Assembly: GCF_007970185.1 (NCBI RefSeq)
Contig: NZ_CP042431.1
Span: 5,394,001-5,458,000 of the forward strand
From: Pseudobacter ginsenosidimutans
GTDB lineage: Bacteria > Bacteroidota > Bacteroidia > Chitinophagales > Chitinophagaceae
DNA: 64,000 nucleotides
Reading direction: 5' to 3'
Numbering within the stretch: the stretch's first letter is position 1; every line of letters starts with the position of its first letter. The notes below the pieces were generated by a model. It was not told where the DNA came from and searched no databases. It saw nothing but the letters and a program-made list of their open reading frames with translations. The position numbers and the translations under genes were made by a program. Of the stretch, positions 33,633 through 41,166 are shown piece by piece.

Positions 33633-35770
33633 TGAAGACTATTATCATGAAGACATTCTTTCTTTCCATATCACTCGTTATTTCAGTTTTGGTTGTGCAG
33701 GGCCAATCGCATCCCTCCATAATGCTCACGCAGAAAAATATCGAAGCCGTGCGCAAAGGGATCAAAGATTATCCCATCATGGCATCCAGCTACAAAACTG
33801 TAAAAAAGGACGCGGAGAAAGCCCTGAAATCCGGCATCGAAGTGCCCACACCGGCAGATGGCGGTGGCGGCGTAACCCACGAAAAACACAAAAAGAATTA
33901 CCAGCAGGCGCTTGCCTGCGGCATCGCATACCAGGTTACCAACGATGAGCGCTATGCGAAATTCGTGAAGGACCTCCTCCTGGAATATGCAAAACAGTAC
34001 AATACCTGGGGCCGTCATCCCAAACGAAAACAGGAGCCCGGCGGAAAGATCTTCTGGCAGAACCTGAACGACTGCGTCTGGCAGGTATACATGATCCAGG
34101 CATACGACTGCGTGTACGGTGCCCTCAGTGCAGCCGACAGGAAAAAAATAGAGAACGATCTCTTCGCAAACGTGGTAAAAGAACTGAGCGAAGTGAACGG
34201 TTCCATTTTCAATAAAGTACATAACCACGGCACCTGGAGCGCAGCAGCAGTGGGCATGACCGGCTATGTATGCGGAAAAAAAGAATGGGTGCAGGCCGCA
34301 TTGCATGGCAGCAAACAGGATGATAAAGGTGGTTTTCTCGCGCAGCTCAACCAGTTGTTCTCGCCCGATGGCTACTACGCCGAAGGACCTTACTACCAGC
34401 GTTATGCGATCCTGCCCTTTATGATCTTCGCCAAAGCCATTCACCAATACGATCCGAAATTCGGCATCTATGATTTCAGAGATGGACTACTGAAGAAAGC
34501 AGTGAACACTGCCTTGCAATGCACTTATACCAATAAGGTCTTCTTTCCGCTCAACGATGCCATCAAGGACAAAACCTACGAAACGGAAGAAATGGTATAC
34601 GCGGTGGATATTGCCTACAGTGATATGCAGGCCGGAGATGACCTGCTTGACATTGCACAGCAGCAGGACCGTGTGATCATCAGCGATGCCGGATTACAGG
34701 TGGCGCAGGCCATTGACGCGGGCAAGACAAATCCATTTGCCTACAAGCCCATGTGGATCAAGGATGGCGCAGATGGCAAAGGCGGCGGCATCGGTATCCT
34801 TCGCAGCGGCGCCAATGCAGACCAGTTGGCAGTAGTGATGAAAGCCGGCACACAGGGCATGGGGCATGGACATTTCGATCGTCTCAACCTGCTCGTGTAC
34901 GACAATGGCACGGAAGTATTCAGCGATTACGGTGCCGTTCGCTTCCTCAATGTGGAAACCAAGAACGGTGGTAACTATACCAAAGAGAACGATACCTGGG
35001 GCAAGCAAACTATTGCCCACAATACAATTACTGCGGACCAGACCTCCCATTTCAACGGCAACGAAAAGAAAGGGGAGGAGACCACTCCATCACTGGTGAA
35101 CTTCACAGCCAACGAAAAATTCCAGGTGGTGAGCGCCGAGGAAAAGAATGCATACAAAGGAGTAACACTCTGGCGCACGGCCATTCTCTTCACTCCCGAA
35201 GGTGCTGACAAAGCCCTGCTGCTGGATGTATTCTCCGTTAACAGTGACCAGCCGCACCAGTACGATCTTCCTTTCTGGTACCAGGGTCATATCACCGACC
35301 TGCCTTTCCCTTCCGAAATGAACGGCAAACAACTGCCAGCCCTCGGAACCAGCAATGGTTATCAGCATCTCTGGCTGAACGGTACCGGCATACCTGCAAA
35401 TGGAAAACAGTACATAACAGTACTGAACAACCGCAGATTCTATACTACTTCATTTTTAGCCGATACTGCCATCCGTGTAAAGCTGGTGACCCTCGGCGCG
35501 CAGGATCCCAACCTGAACCTGCGCAATGAAAAAGCATTCATTTTGTCTCAGCCCGCTGCCACCAACCACACATTCATCAGTATTACCGAGCCGCATGGCA
35601 GGAACAATACCGTCGCGGAAGTGACCACCGGCGCCAGTGCTGCCGTGAAAGAGTTGAAGCTGGTAAGCGCCACGAAGGAAGCAGTGCAGTTCCGTTTTAC
35701 TTACAAAAAGAAATCATATACCGTCAGCATCAGGAAAAATGATCCAGGATCATTTCTGGTGATTGACTAA
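33632..35770 (+). CDS. PL17-family exolytic oligoalginate lyase
   Basis: A 712-residue exported enzyme; the ATG at 33632 (TAATG overlap with PL6) or the one at 33650 may be used, both giving a signal peptide (MKTFFLSISLVISVLVVQGQ). The N-terminal alpha/alpha barrel and the C-terminal heparinase II/III-like beta-sandwich (from ~385, GGGIGILRSGANADQLAVV) are the PL17 layout. Residues Asn198-His199 (KVHNHGTW) and Tyr255 (EGPYYQRY) keep the spacing of Asn201, His202 and Tyr258 of the characterised enzyme Alg17c; Tyr449 fits its Tyr450 and His413 (GHGHFD) the zinc ligand. It releases unsaturated monouronate from oligomers in the periplasm. Confidence 0.93.
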   Translation: MKTIIMKTFFLSISLVISVLVVQGQSHPSIMLTQKNIEAVRKGIKDYPIMASSYKTVKKDAEKALKSGIEVPTPADGGGGVTHEKHKKNYQQALACGIAYQVTNDERYAKFVKDLLLEYAKQYNTWGRHPKRKQEPGGKIFWQNLNDCVWQVYMIQAYDCVYGALSAADRKKIENDLFANVVKELSEVNGSIFNKVHNHGTWSAAAVGMTGYVCGKKEWVQAALHGSKQDDKGGFLAQLNQLFSPDGYYAEGPYYQRYAILPFMIFAKAIHQYDPKFGIYDFRDGLLKKAVNTALQCTYTNKVFFPLNDAIKDKTYETEEMVYAVDIAYSDMQAGDDLLDIAQQQDRVIISDAGLQVAQAIDAGKTNPFAYKPMWIKDGADGKGGGIGILRSGANADQLAVVMKAGTQGMGHGHFDRLNLLVYDNGTEVFSDYGAVRFLNVETKNGGNYTKENDTWGKQTIAHNTITADQTSHFNGNEKKGEETTPSLVNFTANEKFQVVSAEEKNAYKGVTLWRTAILFTPEGADKALLLDVFSVNSDQPHQYDLPFWYQGHITDLPFPSEMNGKQLPALGTSNGYQHLWLNGTGIPANGKQYITVLNNRRFYTTSFLADTAIRVKLVTLGAQDPNLNLRNEKAFILSQPAATNHTFISITEPHGRNNTVAEVTTGASAAVKELKLVSATKEAVQFRFTYKKKSYTVSIRKNDPGSFLVID

Positions 35771-35781
35771 AAAACAAGATC

Positions 35782-36120
35782 ATGAAAGCAAGCAGTGAAT
35801 TTCAGTTTGAGCAGGAGATACCCTGGGAAGACCTTAACAATGGCATTCAAAGACAGGTGTACGGCTATGATGATAAGATCATGCTGGTGAAAGCGAAGTT
35901 CGATAAAGGCGCCGTTGGTACCCTGCACGAGCACCATCATTCACAGGTGACCTATGTGGAAAGTGGTGTATTCGAAATGACCATCGGCAATGAAAAAAAG
36001 ATCATCCGCAAAGGCGATGGCTACTATGTTCCACCGCATGTGATCCATGGCTGTGTTTGCCTGGAGCCCGGGCTGCTCATCGATGTTTTCAGTCCGCTCA
36101 GAGAAGATTTTTTACCCTGA
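35782..36120 (+). CDS. kdgF: KdgF-type cupin converting unsaturated uronate to DEH
   Basis: A 112-residue single-domain cupin. The cupin motifs are GTLHEHHHSQVTYVESG (candidate metal ligands His49, His51, Gln55) and GDGYYVPPHVIHG (His89). Length, motif spacing and the ending (LLIDVFSPLREDFLP) agree with KdgF, which speeds the linearisation of 4,5-unsaturated uronate to 4-deoxy-L-erythro-5-hexoseulose uronate (DEH). It has no signal peptide, so it acts in the cytoplasm. It lies 11 bp after PL17 and 22 bp before a hydrolase, in the operon, exactly where pathway order would place it. Confidence 0.9.
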   Translation: MKASSEFQFEQEIPWEDLNNGIQRQVYGYDDKIMLVKAKFDKGAVGTLHEHHHSQVTYVESGVFEMTIGNEKKIIRKGDGYYVPPHVIHGCVCLEPGLLIDVFSPLREDFLP

Positions 36121-36142
36121 TCCCTTCAATAAAATCATTACA

Positions 36143-37039
36143 ATGAGAAAGATCATTTTCGCATTTGCCCTGTTCTTATCGGCCTCTGCCATGGCCCAGG
36201 AAGATACAAAGGACACAGTGAAGAAAGTTCAGTTACTTCCCGGTTATACATCACAGATAGATGTGGTGTACACAAAGGGTAAGGACTGGGAACAGAAGCT
36301 GGACCTCTATCTTCCACCCAACAATGGCAAGCCCACACCCGTGCTGATCAATATCCACGGTGGTGGCTGGAACCATGGCACCAAGGAATCGCAGACCGGC
36401 TTCAGCACATTCTTCAAGATGGGCTTTGCTGTTTGCAATATCGAGTACCGCCTGACTCAGCAGGCTACGGCTCCCGCAGCAGTTGAAGATGCGCGTTGTG
36501 CCCTGATCTACCTGATCAAAAATGCAGCAGCCCTCAATATCGATGTGAACAGGATCGTGGTAATGGGTGGCAGCGCCGGGGGCCATCTGGCCCTGATGAC
36601 AGGACTGCTCGGCAATGATCATCGTTTCGATACAAATTGTCCAGGCACAGAAAATATAAAAGTGGCTGCCATCATCAACAAGTACGGCATCGCTGACGTG
36701 AACGACTGGGCTTATGGCAAAGACATCACCAGCAAATCAGCTACGCGCTGGCTGGGCAGCAAAGCCACAGATGCAGACTTCGTCAAATCCGTTTCGCCGA
36801 TCAATTTCGTGAACAGGAACAGCCCGCCTGTATTCATCGTTCACGGCGATGCTGATCCAACCGTTCCCTATCAGCAATCTGTGGTCCTTCACAAGAAATT
36901 GCAGGAAGCCGGTGTAAAAACAGAGTTCATGACCATCGAAGGCGGCAAGCACGGCGGCTTTCCGAGAGAGCAGAACACCGAGTTGAACAAAGCCATCACC
37001 AAATTCCTGAAGGATCTGGGGATTCCTGATAAGAAGTAG
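36143..37039 (+). CDS. Exported alpha/beta hydrolase (esterase of the BD-FAE/carboxylesterase type)
   Basis: A 298-residue protein whose ATG at 36143 opens a signal peptide (MRKIIFAFALFLSASAMAQ); an upstream in-frame ATG inside the cupin gene is rejected. The oxyanion motif is INIHGGGWNHG (69-79), the nucleophile Ser144 in MGGSAGGH, the acid Asp237 or Asp239 in HGDADPTVPY, and His270 in GGKHGGF. This is a typical carboxylesterase/feruloyl-esterase-like fold. Its place between KdgF and the importer in an alginate operon suggests removal of O-acetyl groups, which occur on bacterial but not algal alginate; this is an inference. Periplasmic location. Confidence 0.8.
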   Translation: MRKIIFAFALFLSASAMAQEDTKDTVKKVQLLPGYTSQIDVVYTKGKDWEQKLDLYLPPNNGKPTPVLINIHGGGWNHGTKESQTGFSTFFKMGFAVCNIEYRLTQQATAPAAVEDARCALIYLIKNAAALNIDVNRIVVMGGSAGGHLALMTGLLGNDHRFDTNCPGTENIKVAAIINKYGIADVNDWAYGKDITSKSATRWLGSKATDADFVKSVSPINFVNRNSPPVFIVHGDADPTVPYQQSVVLHKKLQEAGVKTEFMTIEGGKHGGFPREQNTELNKAITKFLKDLGIPDKK

Positions 37040-37158
37040 GTTAAGTATTGTGGATTGTACCGTGATTTGATTTGGAATGGTGAAATAAGAATCAATGTGA
37101 TAAATTGATTTTAGATGAATCAAAATGTGAAGCCTTGATATTGTAGGGCAGGCCGGGA

Positions 37159-37294
37159 ATATGCCAGGTAAGTCGGGCCATGGAAACGTAAGCGAAGAAG
37201 CTCATCAAAGATCCTTCGCTCATCTTTCCAACCCATCTCTGAATCATCATTCTCCCGCGCCGGTTCGTTTCCCAGCCCACCTTACCTGGCATAT
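37159..37294 (+). repeat. Structured repeat element, copy A
   Basis: ATATGCCAGGTAAG (37159-37172) pairs perfectly with CTTACCTGGCATAT (37281-37294). The helix continues inward with GGGC/GCCC and GGAAAC/GTTTCC. Inside lie two boxes shared with copies B and C: TAAGCGAA (37189-37196) and ATTCTCCCGCGCCGGTT (from about 37249). A small inner hairpin AGCGAAG/CTTCGCT (37191-37197, 37214-37220) is seen in this copy. It sits in the 292-bp gap between the hydrolase and the MFS importer of the alginate operon; the remaining bases of the gap (37040-37158) show nothing else. Confidence 0.75.
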
Positions 37295-37331
37295 CACGGC
37301 CGCAACTCCCAAATACAAGCTCATCAAAAAA

Positions 37332-38669
37332 ATGAACGATTTGAAACCAATAGAACAAATAAAAAACAATCGCTTCCAACTTAAAGGACTGCGTTGGTGG
37401 ATCATTTCGCTGATCGGGCTGGCTACTATCATCAATTATATAGACCGTGGCGCCATCAATTTCATGTGGCCCTATATCTATAAAGACTTCGGCATTGCCG
37501 ACGAAGACAGTAAGAACACACTGGCGCTGATCACCACCTTCTTCATGATTGCTTACGCCATCGGGCAAACAGTAACAGGAAAGATGATGGACGCTATCGG
37601 AACGCGATTAGGCATGGCTGTTAGTATCATCGGATGGAGCATTTCCATCGGGCTGCATGCGTTGGCCAAAAGCATTCTCAGCTTCAATATTTTCCGGTTC
37701 CTGCTTGGCATCAGCGAAGCCGGCAACTGGCCCGGCGCCACCAAGAGCAATGCCGAATGGTTCCCTCCAAAGGAGCGGGCCATTGCACAGGGCATTTTCG
37801 GTGCAGGCGCCAGTATTGGCGGCGTGATCGCAGCACCCGTGATCGCTGCGCTCTTCCTGGCCTTTGGCTGGAAGATGACATTCCTTGTGATTGGCGTGCT
37901 GGGCTTTCTCTGGCTGATCCCCTGGTTGTGGATCAACAAGAACACGCCCGATAAGCATCCCTGGATCACTGAAGAAGAAAAAGCGCATATACAGGGCGGT
38001 CAGATGGAAGCATCGAAGCCAAAGGCAACAGCTGTAGTGTATTCCTGGAAAGAATTATTGCAATTCAGGAATACCTGGGGCATTCTCACCAGCAGGTTCT
38101 TCATCGATCCTGTATGGTGGATGTTCGTTACCTGGCTGCCTACTTTCCTGAAGGAGCAATACCAGTTTGATATGAAACAGATCGGGGCTTTTGCCTGGGT
38201 GCCTTATTTTTTTGCGGCAGTGGGCGGATTGACCGGCGGTTTCTATTCATCGGCGCGCATCAAACGTGGCGTGGATGCGGCGAAAGCGCGGAAGAGCGCC
38301 ATTACCATCGGCAGTGTGATCATGCTGATCTCGCTCACGGTGATTGCGTATTATCTCGATGAACTGAAGAACCAGCCATCGATGGCTATTGCCTGTATCA
38401 GTGCAACCTTATTCGGATTTCAGTTCCTGATCAATAACCTGCAGACATTGCCCGGAGATTATTTCCATGGGAAGAATGTGGGTGTGGTTGCGGGCATGGG
38501 CGGCACCACTGCTGTTGCAGGAACGCTGATCACAACCTGGATCGTTCCCGTGATCACCAAAGTAAGTTATACATCATTCTTCATCATGGGCGCACTGATG
38601 GTGCCGCTGGCATGGTGTTGCATCATGTTCATTTCATCCAAAAAACAATTTAAACAAGAGAATATATGA
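37332..38669 (+). CDS. MFS transporter of the anion:cation symporter family (uronate importer)
   Basis: A 445-residue inner-membrane protein. The ATG at 37332 is chosen; the longer frame upstream runs through the structured repeat and has no hydrophobic start. After a short cytoplasmic N-terminus, about 12 membrane helices are visible. The signature NYIDRGAINFMWPYIYKDFG and the following GKMMDAIGTRLGM match hexuronate/sugar-acid importers (ExuT/GudP group). It likely imports unsaturated uronate or DEH from the periplasm into the cytoplasm. It overlaps the SDR gene by 4 bp (ATGA). Copy A of the structured repeat separates it from the upstream part of the operon. Confidence 0.9.
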   Translation: MNDLKPIEQIKNNRFQLKGLRWWIISLIGLATIINYIDRGAINFMWPYIYKDFGIADEDSKNTLALITTFFMIAYAIGQTVTGKMMDAIGTRLGMAVSIIGWSISIGLHALAKSILSFNIFRFLLGISEAGNWPGATKSNAEWFPPKERAIAQGIFGAGASIGGVIAAPVIAALFLAFGWKMTFLVIGVLGFLWLIPWLWINKNTPDKHPWITEEEKAHIQGGQMEASKPKATAVVYSWKELLQFRNTWGILTSRFFIDPVWWMFVTWLPTFLKEQYQFDMKQIGAFAWVPYFFAAVGGLTGGFYSSARIKRGVDAAKARKSAITIGSVIMLISLTVIAYYLDELKNQPSMAIACISATLFGFQFLINNLQTLPGDYFHGKNVGVVAGMGGTTAVAGTLITTWIVPVITKVSYTSFFIMGALMVPLAWCCIMFISSKKQFKQENI

Positions 38670-39418
38670 GACTAAAGGGAAAAGTTGCCATTGTATCCGG
38701 TGGTGCAAGGGATATTGGCCAGGCCGTATCCGTAAAGCTGGCAAAGGAAGGAGCCAGGGTGGTAGTGAATTATTTCAGCAGTGAGCAACAGGCGCAGGAA
38801 ACCCTGGCGGCTATCAGTGCGATCGGTGGAGAAGCGATTGCTGTGAAAGGCGATATGAGCAAAGGAGAGGATGTTGCCAATGTAGTGAGTGCTGCACAAA
38901 AAGCATTCGGTAACGAGATCCATATCCTGGTGAATGTGGCTGGTGGAATGGTGGCGCGTAAACTGATTGCAGACATGGATGAAAATTTCTGGGACCATGT
39001 GATGGGCCTCAATGTAAAATCCGCTTTCCTGCTCACCAGGCAGGTAGTACCCCATATGCCGGCAGGCAGTGCTGTAGTGAACTTCTCATCCCAGGCAGGC
39101 CGGGATGGCGGCGGATTTGGAGCTTCTGCCTATGCAACTGCCAAAGGTGCTGTGGCTACTTTTACCAAAGCAATGGCCAAAGAGCTCGGCCCGAAAGGTA
39201 TCCGCGTGAATGCAGTGGACCCTGGTATGATCGCTACATTCTTCCACGACAGTTTCACCAAACCCGAAGTGCGCCAGAACGTGGCCAATTCCACACCGCT
39301 GCGCAGGGAAGGTAAGGCCGGTGAAGTGGCCGACCTGGTGGCTTATCTCGCCAGCGATGAAGCCAGCTTTATCACAGGTGCCAATATCGATATCAACGGG
39401 GGAACTTATTTCTCCTAG
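38666..39418 (+). CDS. SDR-family oxidoreductase, probable DEH reductase
   Basis: A 250-residue classical short-chain dehydrogenase. It has the nucleotide-binding GGARDIGQA (residues ~12-20), NVAGG, the catalytic Ser in VNFSSQAG and the YATAK motif (Tyr~155, Lys~159), then the DPGMI segment and the C-terminal GANIDINGGTYFS. Enzymes of this type in alginate loci reduce DEH to 2-keto-3-deoxy-D-gluconate with NADPH or NADH. The assignment to DEH rests on the operon, as SDR substrates are not readable from sequence. Its ATG overlaps the MFS stop (ATGA), so import and reduction are coupled. It is the last gene before a terminator. Confidence 0.85.
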   Translation: MRLKGKVAIVSGGARDIGQAVSVKLAKEGARVVVNYFSSEQQAQETLAAISAIGGEAIAVKGDMSKGEDVANVVSAAQKAFGNEIHILVNVAGGMVARKLIADMDENFWDHVMGLNVKSAFLLTRQVVPHMPAGSAVVNFSSQAGRDGGGFGASAYATAKGAVATFTKAMAKELGPKGIRVNAVDPGMIATFFHDSFTKPEVRQNVANSTPLRREGKAGEVADLVAYLASDEASFITGANIDINGGTYFS

Positions 39419-39472
39419 AACGCGTTAATCCGTATTCTTCATATTGTTCATTATTTTCCTGGTTATGTAGCA

Positions 39473-39500
39473 GGGCTGCACAAAAGTGCAGCCCTTTTCT
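39473..39500 (+). terminator. Intrinsic terminator of the alginate operon
   Basis: GGGCTGCAC (39473-39481) pairs with GTGCAGCCC (39486-39494) around AAAA, followed by TTTTCTT. It lies 54 bp after the SDR stop. Confidence 0.92.
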
Positions 39501-39585
39501 TATCTTGGAACAGGTAGTAACCGGCCTACAAAGGGATTCGACCGCATGATGTAATTTTGATTGTATAACCAGGAAAAGAAAGTAT

Positions 39586-40338
39586 ATGGACAGTACCAAA
39601 AGATTCAGCAACCGGGTGGAAGATTATGTGAAATACAGACCGCATTATCCAGGGGAAATCGTTTCTTTCTTAGCCGATCAATATGATCTAAGTGCTGATA
39701 AAATAATCGCAGATATTGGAGCTGGTACCGGGATCTCTTCGAAACCCTTTCTGGAAGAAGGTTACAAAGTGATAGCAGTAGAGCCTAACAAGGAAATGCT
39801 CGATAAAGCCATTGAGCTGCTGGGGGATTACCCGGAATTCTCACCGGTATCAGGTACAGCCGAAAAGACCACTCTCAAAGCGCATAGCGTGGATGCCATC
39901 ATCGCAGGTCAGGCCTTCCACTGGTTCAATCGCGAAAAATGTAAAACAGAATTCAGGCGCATCCTTAAAAATGCAGGACTGCTTGCCGTGATCTGGAACG
40001 AAAGGCTGATAGAATCTCCCTTCGAAGTGGAATACGATGCCCTCATTGTGAAACATGCCAGGGATTATGTAAAAGTGGACCACCGCAATATAAATATGGA
40101 AGACATGGTGCTTTTCTTCGATCCTGCGCCCGTTGAGTTGAACGTTTTCTCCAATAAACAGGTTTTCGATTTTGAAGGACTGAAGGGCAGGCTGCTTTCG
40201 TCTTCCTATATGCCCGTAAAAGGTGAGGACGGCTATGAAACCATGGTAGAAGACCTGGAACTGCTTTTCGACCGCTTCAAGGAAAATGAGCTGATCGTGA
40301 TCAATTACGCCACCAAAGTCTATTCCGGCATCCTGTAG
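39586..40338 (+). CDS. Class I SAM-dependent methyltransferase
   Basis: A 250-residue soluble protein. The N-terminal NRVEDYVKYRPHYP is typical of the UbiE/TAM-like group. Motif I is IADIGAGTGISSKPFLE (~40-57), motif II VIAVEPNKEML, and the post-motif AIIAGQAFHWFN (~105-116) is the FHWF form common in this subfamily. No ligand other than S-adenosylmethionine can be assigned. It is preceded by a -7-like TAATTTTG (39561-39568) and stands alone after the alginate operon terminator. The downstream 210-bp gap contains the ECF-type promoter of the sigma gene. Confidence 0.85.
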   Translation: MDSTKRFSNRVEDYVKYRPHYPGEIVSFLADQYDLSADKIIADIGAGTGISSKPFLEEGYKVIAVEPNKEMLDKAIELLGDYPEFSPVSGTAEKTTLKAHSVDAIIAGQAFHWFNREKCKTEFRRILKNAGLLAVIWNERLIESPFEVEYDALIVKHARDYVKVDHRNINMEDMVLFFDPAPVELNVFSNKQVFDFEGLKGRLLSSSYMPVKGEDGYETMVEDLELLFDRFKENELIVINYATKVYSGIL

Positions 40339-40378
40339 ACGGCTTCCCTTAAAAATTAAGAAAAAAATATCGTTACCG

Positions 40379-40407
40379 GCTTCACCCTCCCGCGTGAGGC
40401 CGGTGTT
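40379..40407 (+). promoter_or_regulatory. ECF-type bipartite promoter motif before the sigma gene
   Basis: GCTTCACCCT (40379-40388), 14 nt, then GTGTT (40403-40407). The identical boxes and spacing recur at 41117 and 15857, which suggests that the sigma factor recognises them and drives its own gene. A second, standard -7 element TATATTTG is at 40455-40462. Part of this motif can also fold as a hairpin (ACCGGC/GCCGGT) but no T-run follows. Confidence 0.55.
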
Positions 40408-40548
40408 GTGTTATTGCGGGACCTGAAAAAGGGGAGGATATGCTGATCATTTTTTATATTTGAAAGCTCATGCCTTATGGCTGCCATCCATTTTACCTTG
40501 CCTCAACCACAACAACAAACCAAATGCTTATTTGTGCGCGCCCCGCTT

Positions 40549-41109
40549 ATGGAAGGTAAGATTGGAAATATCATTGATCTCTCGCACCTGGAATCCCTTT
40601 TCCGGGAATACTATCACCGTCTCTGCAACGCTTCCTATTATATCACCGGCAATGAAGACGCTGCCAAGGATATTGTACAGGATTTCTTTTTTCATTGCTG
40701 GAATAAAAAAGAAGAACTGGCCATTACCGGCGACTTCAAGTATTACGCATTACGGGCCGTGAAGAATGCGAGCATCAATTATATCCGGGACAACAAAAAG
40801 TTCACTTCTGTGAAAGACCCTGAAAACAATCTTAAGGTAGCCGAACAACCAGTGCCTTCTTTCGACGATATGGGGGAGGAAGAAAAGAACAGGGAGCTAT
40901 GGAATGCAATCGAGAGGCTGCCTGCACAAAGAAAGGCCATCTTTCTTTCGTCCAACAAGGACGGTCTTACCTATGCGCAGACGGCGGAGAGAATGGGCGT
41001 ATCTGTAAACACTGTCAAAACCCAGATCAGACTGGCTTATCAGTTCCTGCGTGAAGAATGCGCATGGCTGCTCCATTTCCTGATCTTATGGATCGGACTA
41101 AAAAAATAA
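40549..41109 (+). CDS. ECF RNA polymerase sigma factor (FecI-like, Bacteroidota type)
   Basis: A 186-residue sigma factor when started at the ATG at 40549; an in-frame ATG at 40477 would add 24 residues of low-complexity Gln-rich sequence not seen in the family. Region 2 is LESLFREYYHRLCNASYYITGNEDAAKDIVQDFFFHCW, and region 4 is the helix-turn-helix LTYAQTAERMGVSVNTVKTQIRLAYQFLRE (~140-170). The C-terminus has a hydrophobic tail (WLLHFLILWIGL) usual for this group. The FecR anti-sigma gene follows 57 bp downstream and an STN-bearing SusC after it, so this is a surface-signalling sigma factor activated when the SusC binds its ligand. Confidence 0.93.
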   Translation: MEGKIGNIIDLSHLESLFREYYHRLCNASYYITGNEDAAKDIVQDFFFHCWNKKEELAITGDFKYYALRAVKNASINYIRDNKKFTSVKDPENNLKVAEQPVPSFDDMGEEEKNRELWNAIERLPAQRKAIFLSSNKDGLTYAQTAERMGVSVNTVKTQIRLAYQFLREECAWLLHFLILWIGLKK

Positions 41110-41116
41110 ACAAACT

Positions 41117-41145
41117 GCTTCACCCTTCAATGAGGGTATAGTGTT
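41117..41145 (+). promoter_or_regulatory. ECF-type bipartite promoter motif before the FecR gene
   Basis: GCTTCACCCT (41117-41126), 14 nt, then GTGTT (41141-41145), 22 nt before the FecR start codon. It has the same boxes and spacing as at 40379 and 15857. It starts 8 bp after the sigma gene stop, so the FecR gene would have its own start in addition to read-through. Confidence 0.6.
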
Positions 41146-41166
41146 ATACAATTCAAGCAGCACAAG

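Noticed and set aside
37159-37294. Structured repeats considered as integron attC sites
   Set aside because: attC sites need RYYYAAC/GTTRRRY core boxes at their ends and an integrase with gene cassettes. The ends here are variable and no integrase or cassette array is present.
37161-37331. Longer N-terminus for the MFS importer starting at 37161
   Set aside because: The added 57 residues would be encoded by the structured repeat, are His/Pro/Ser-rich, and precede an ordinary MFS N-terminus at 37332.
40373-40404. Hairpin ACCGGC…GCCGGT considered as terminator of the methyltransferase gene
   Set aside because: No T-run follows, and the sequence coincides with the bipartite motif found at two other promoters, so a promoter reading is better supported.
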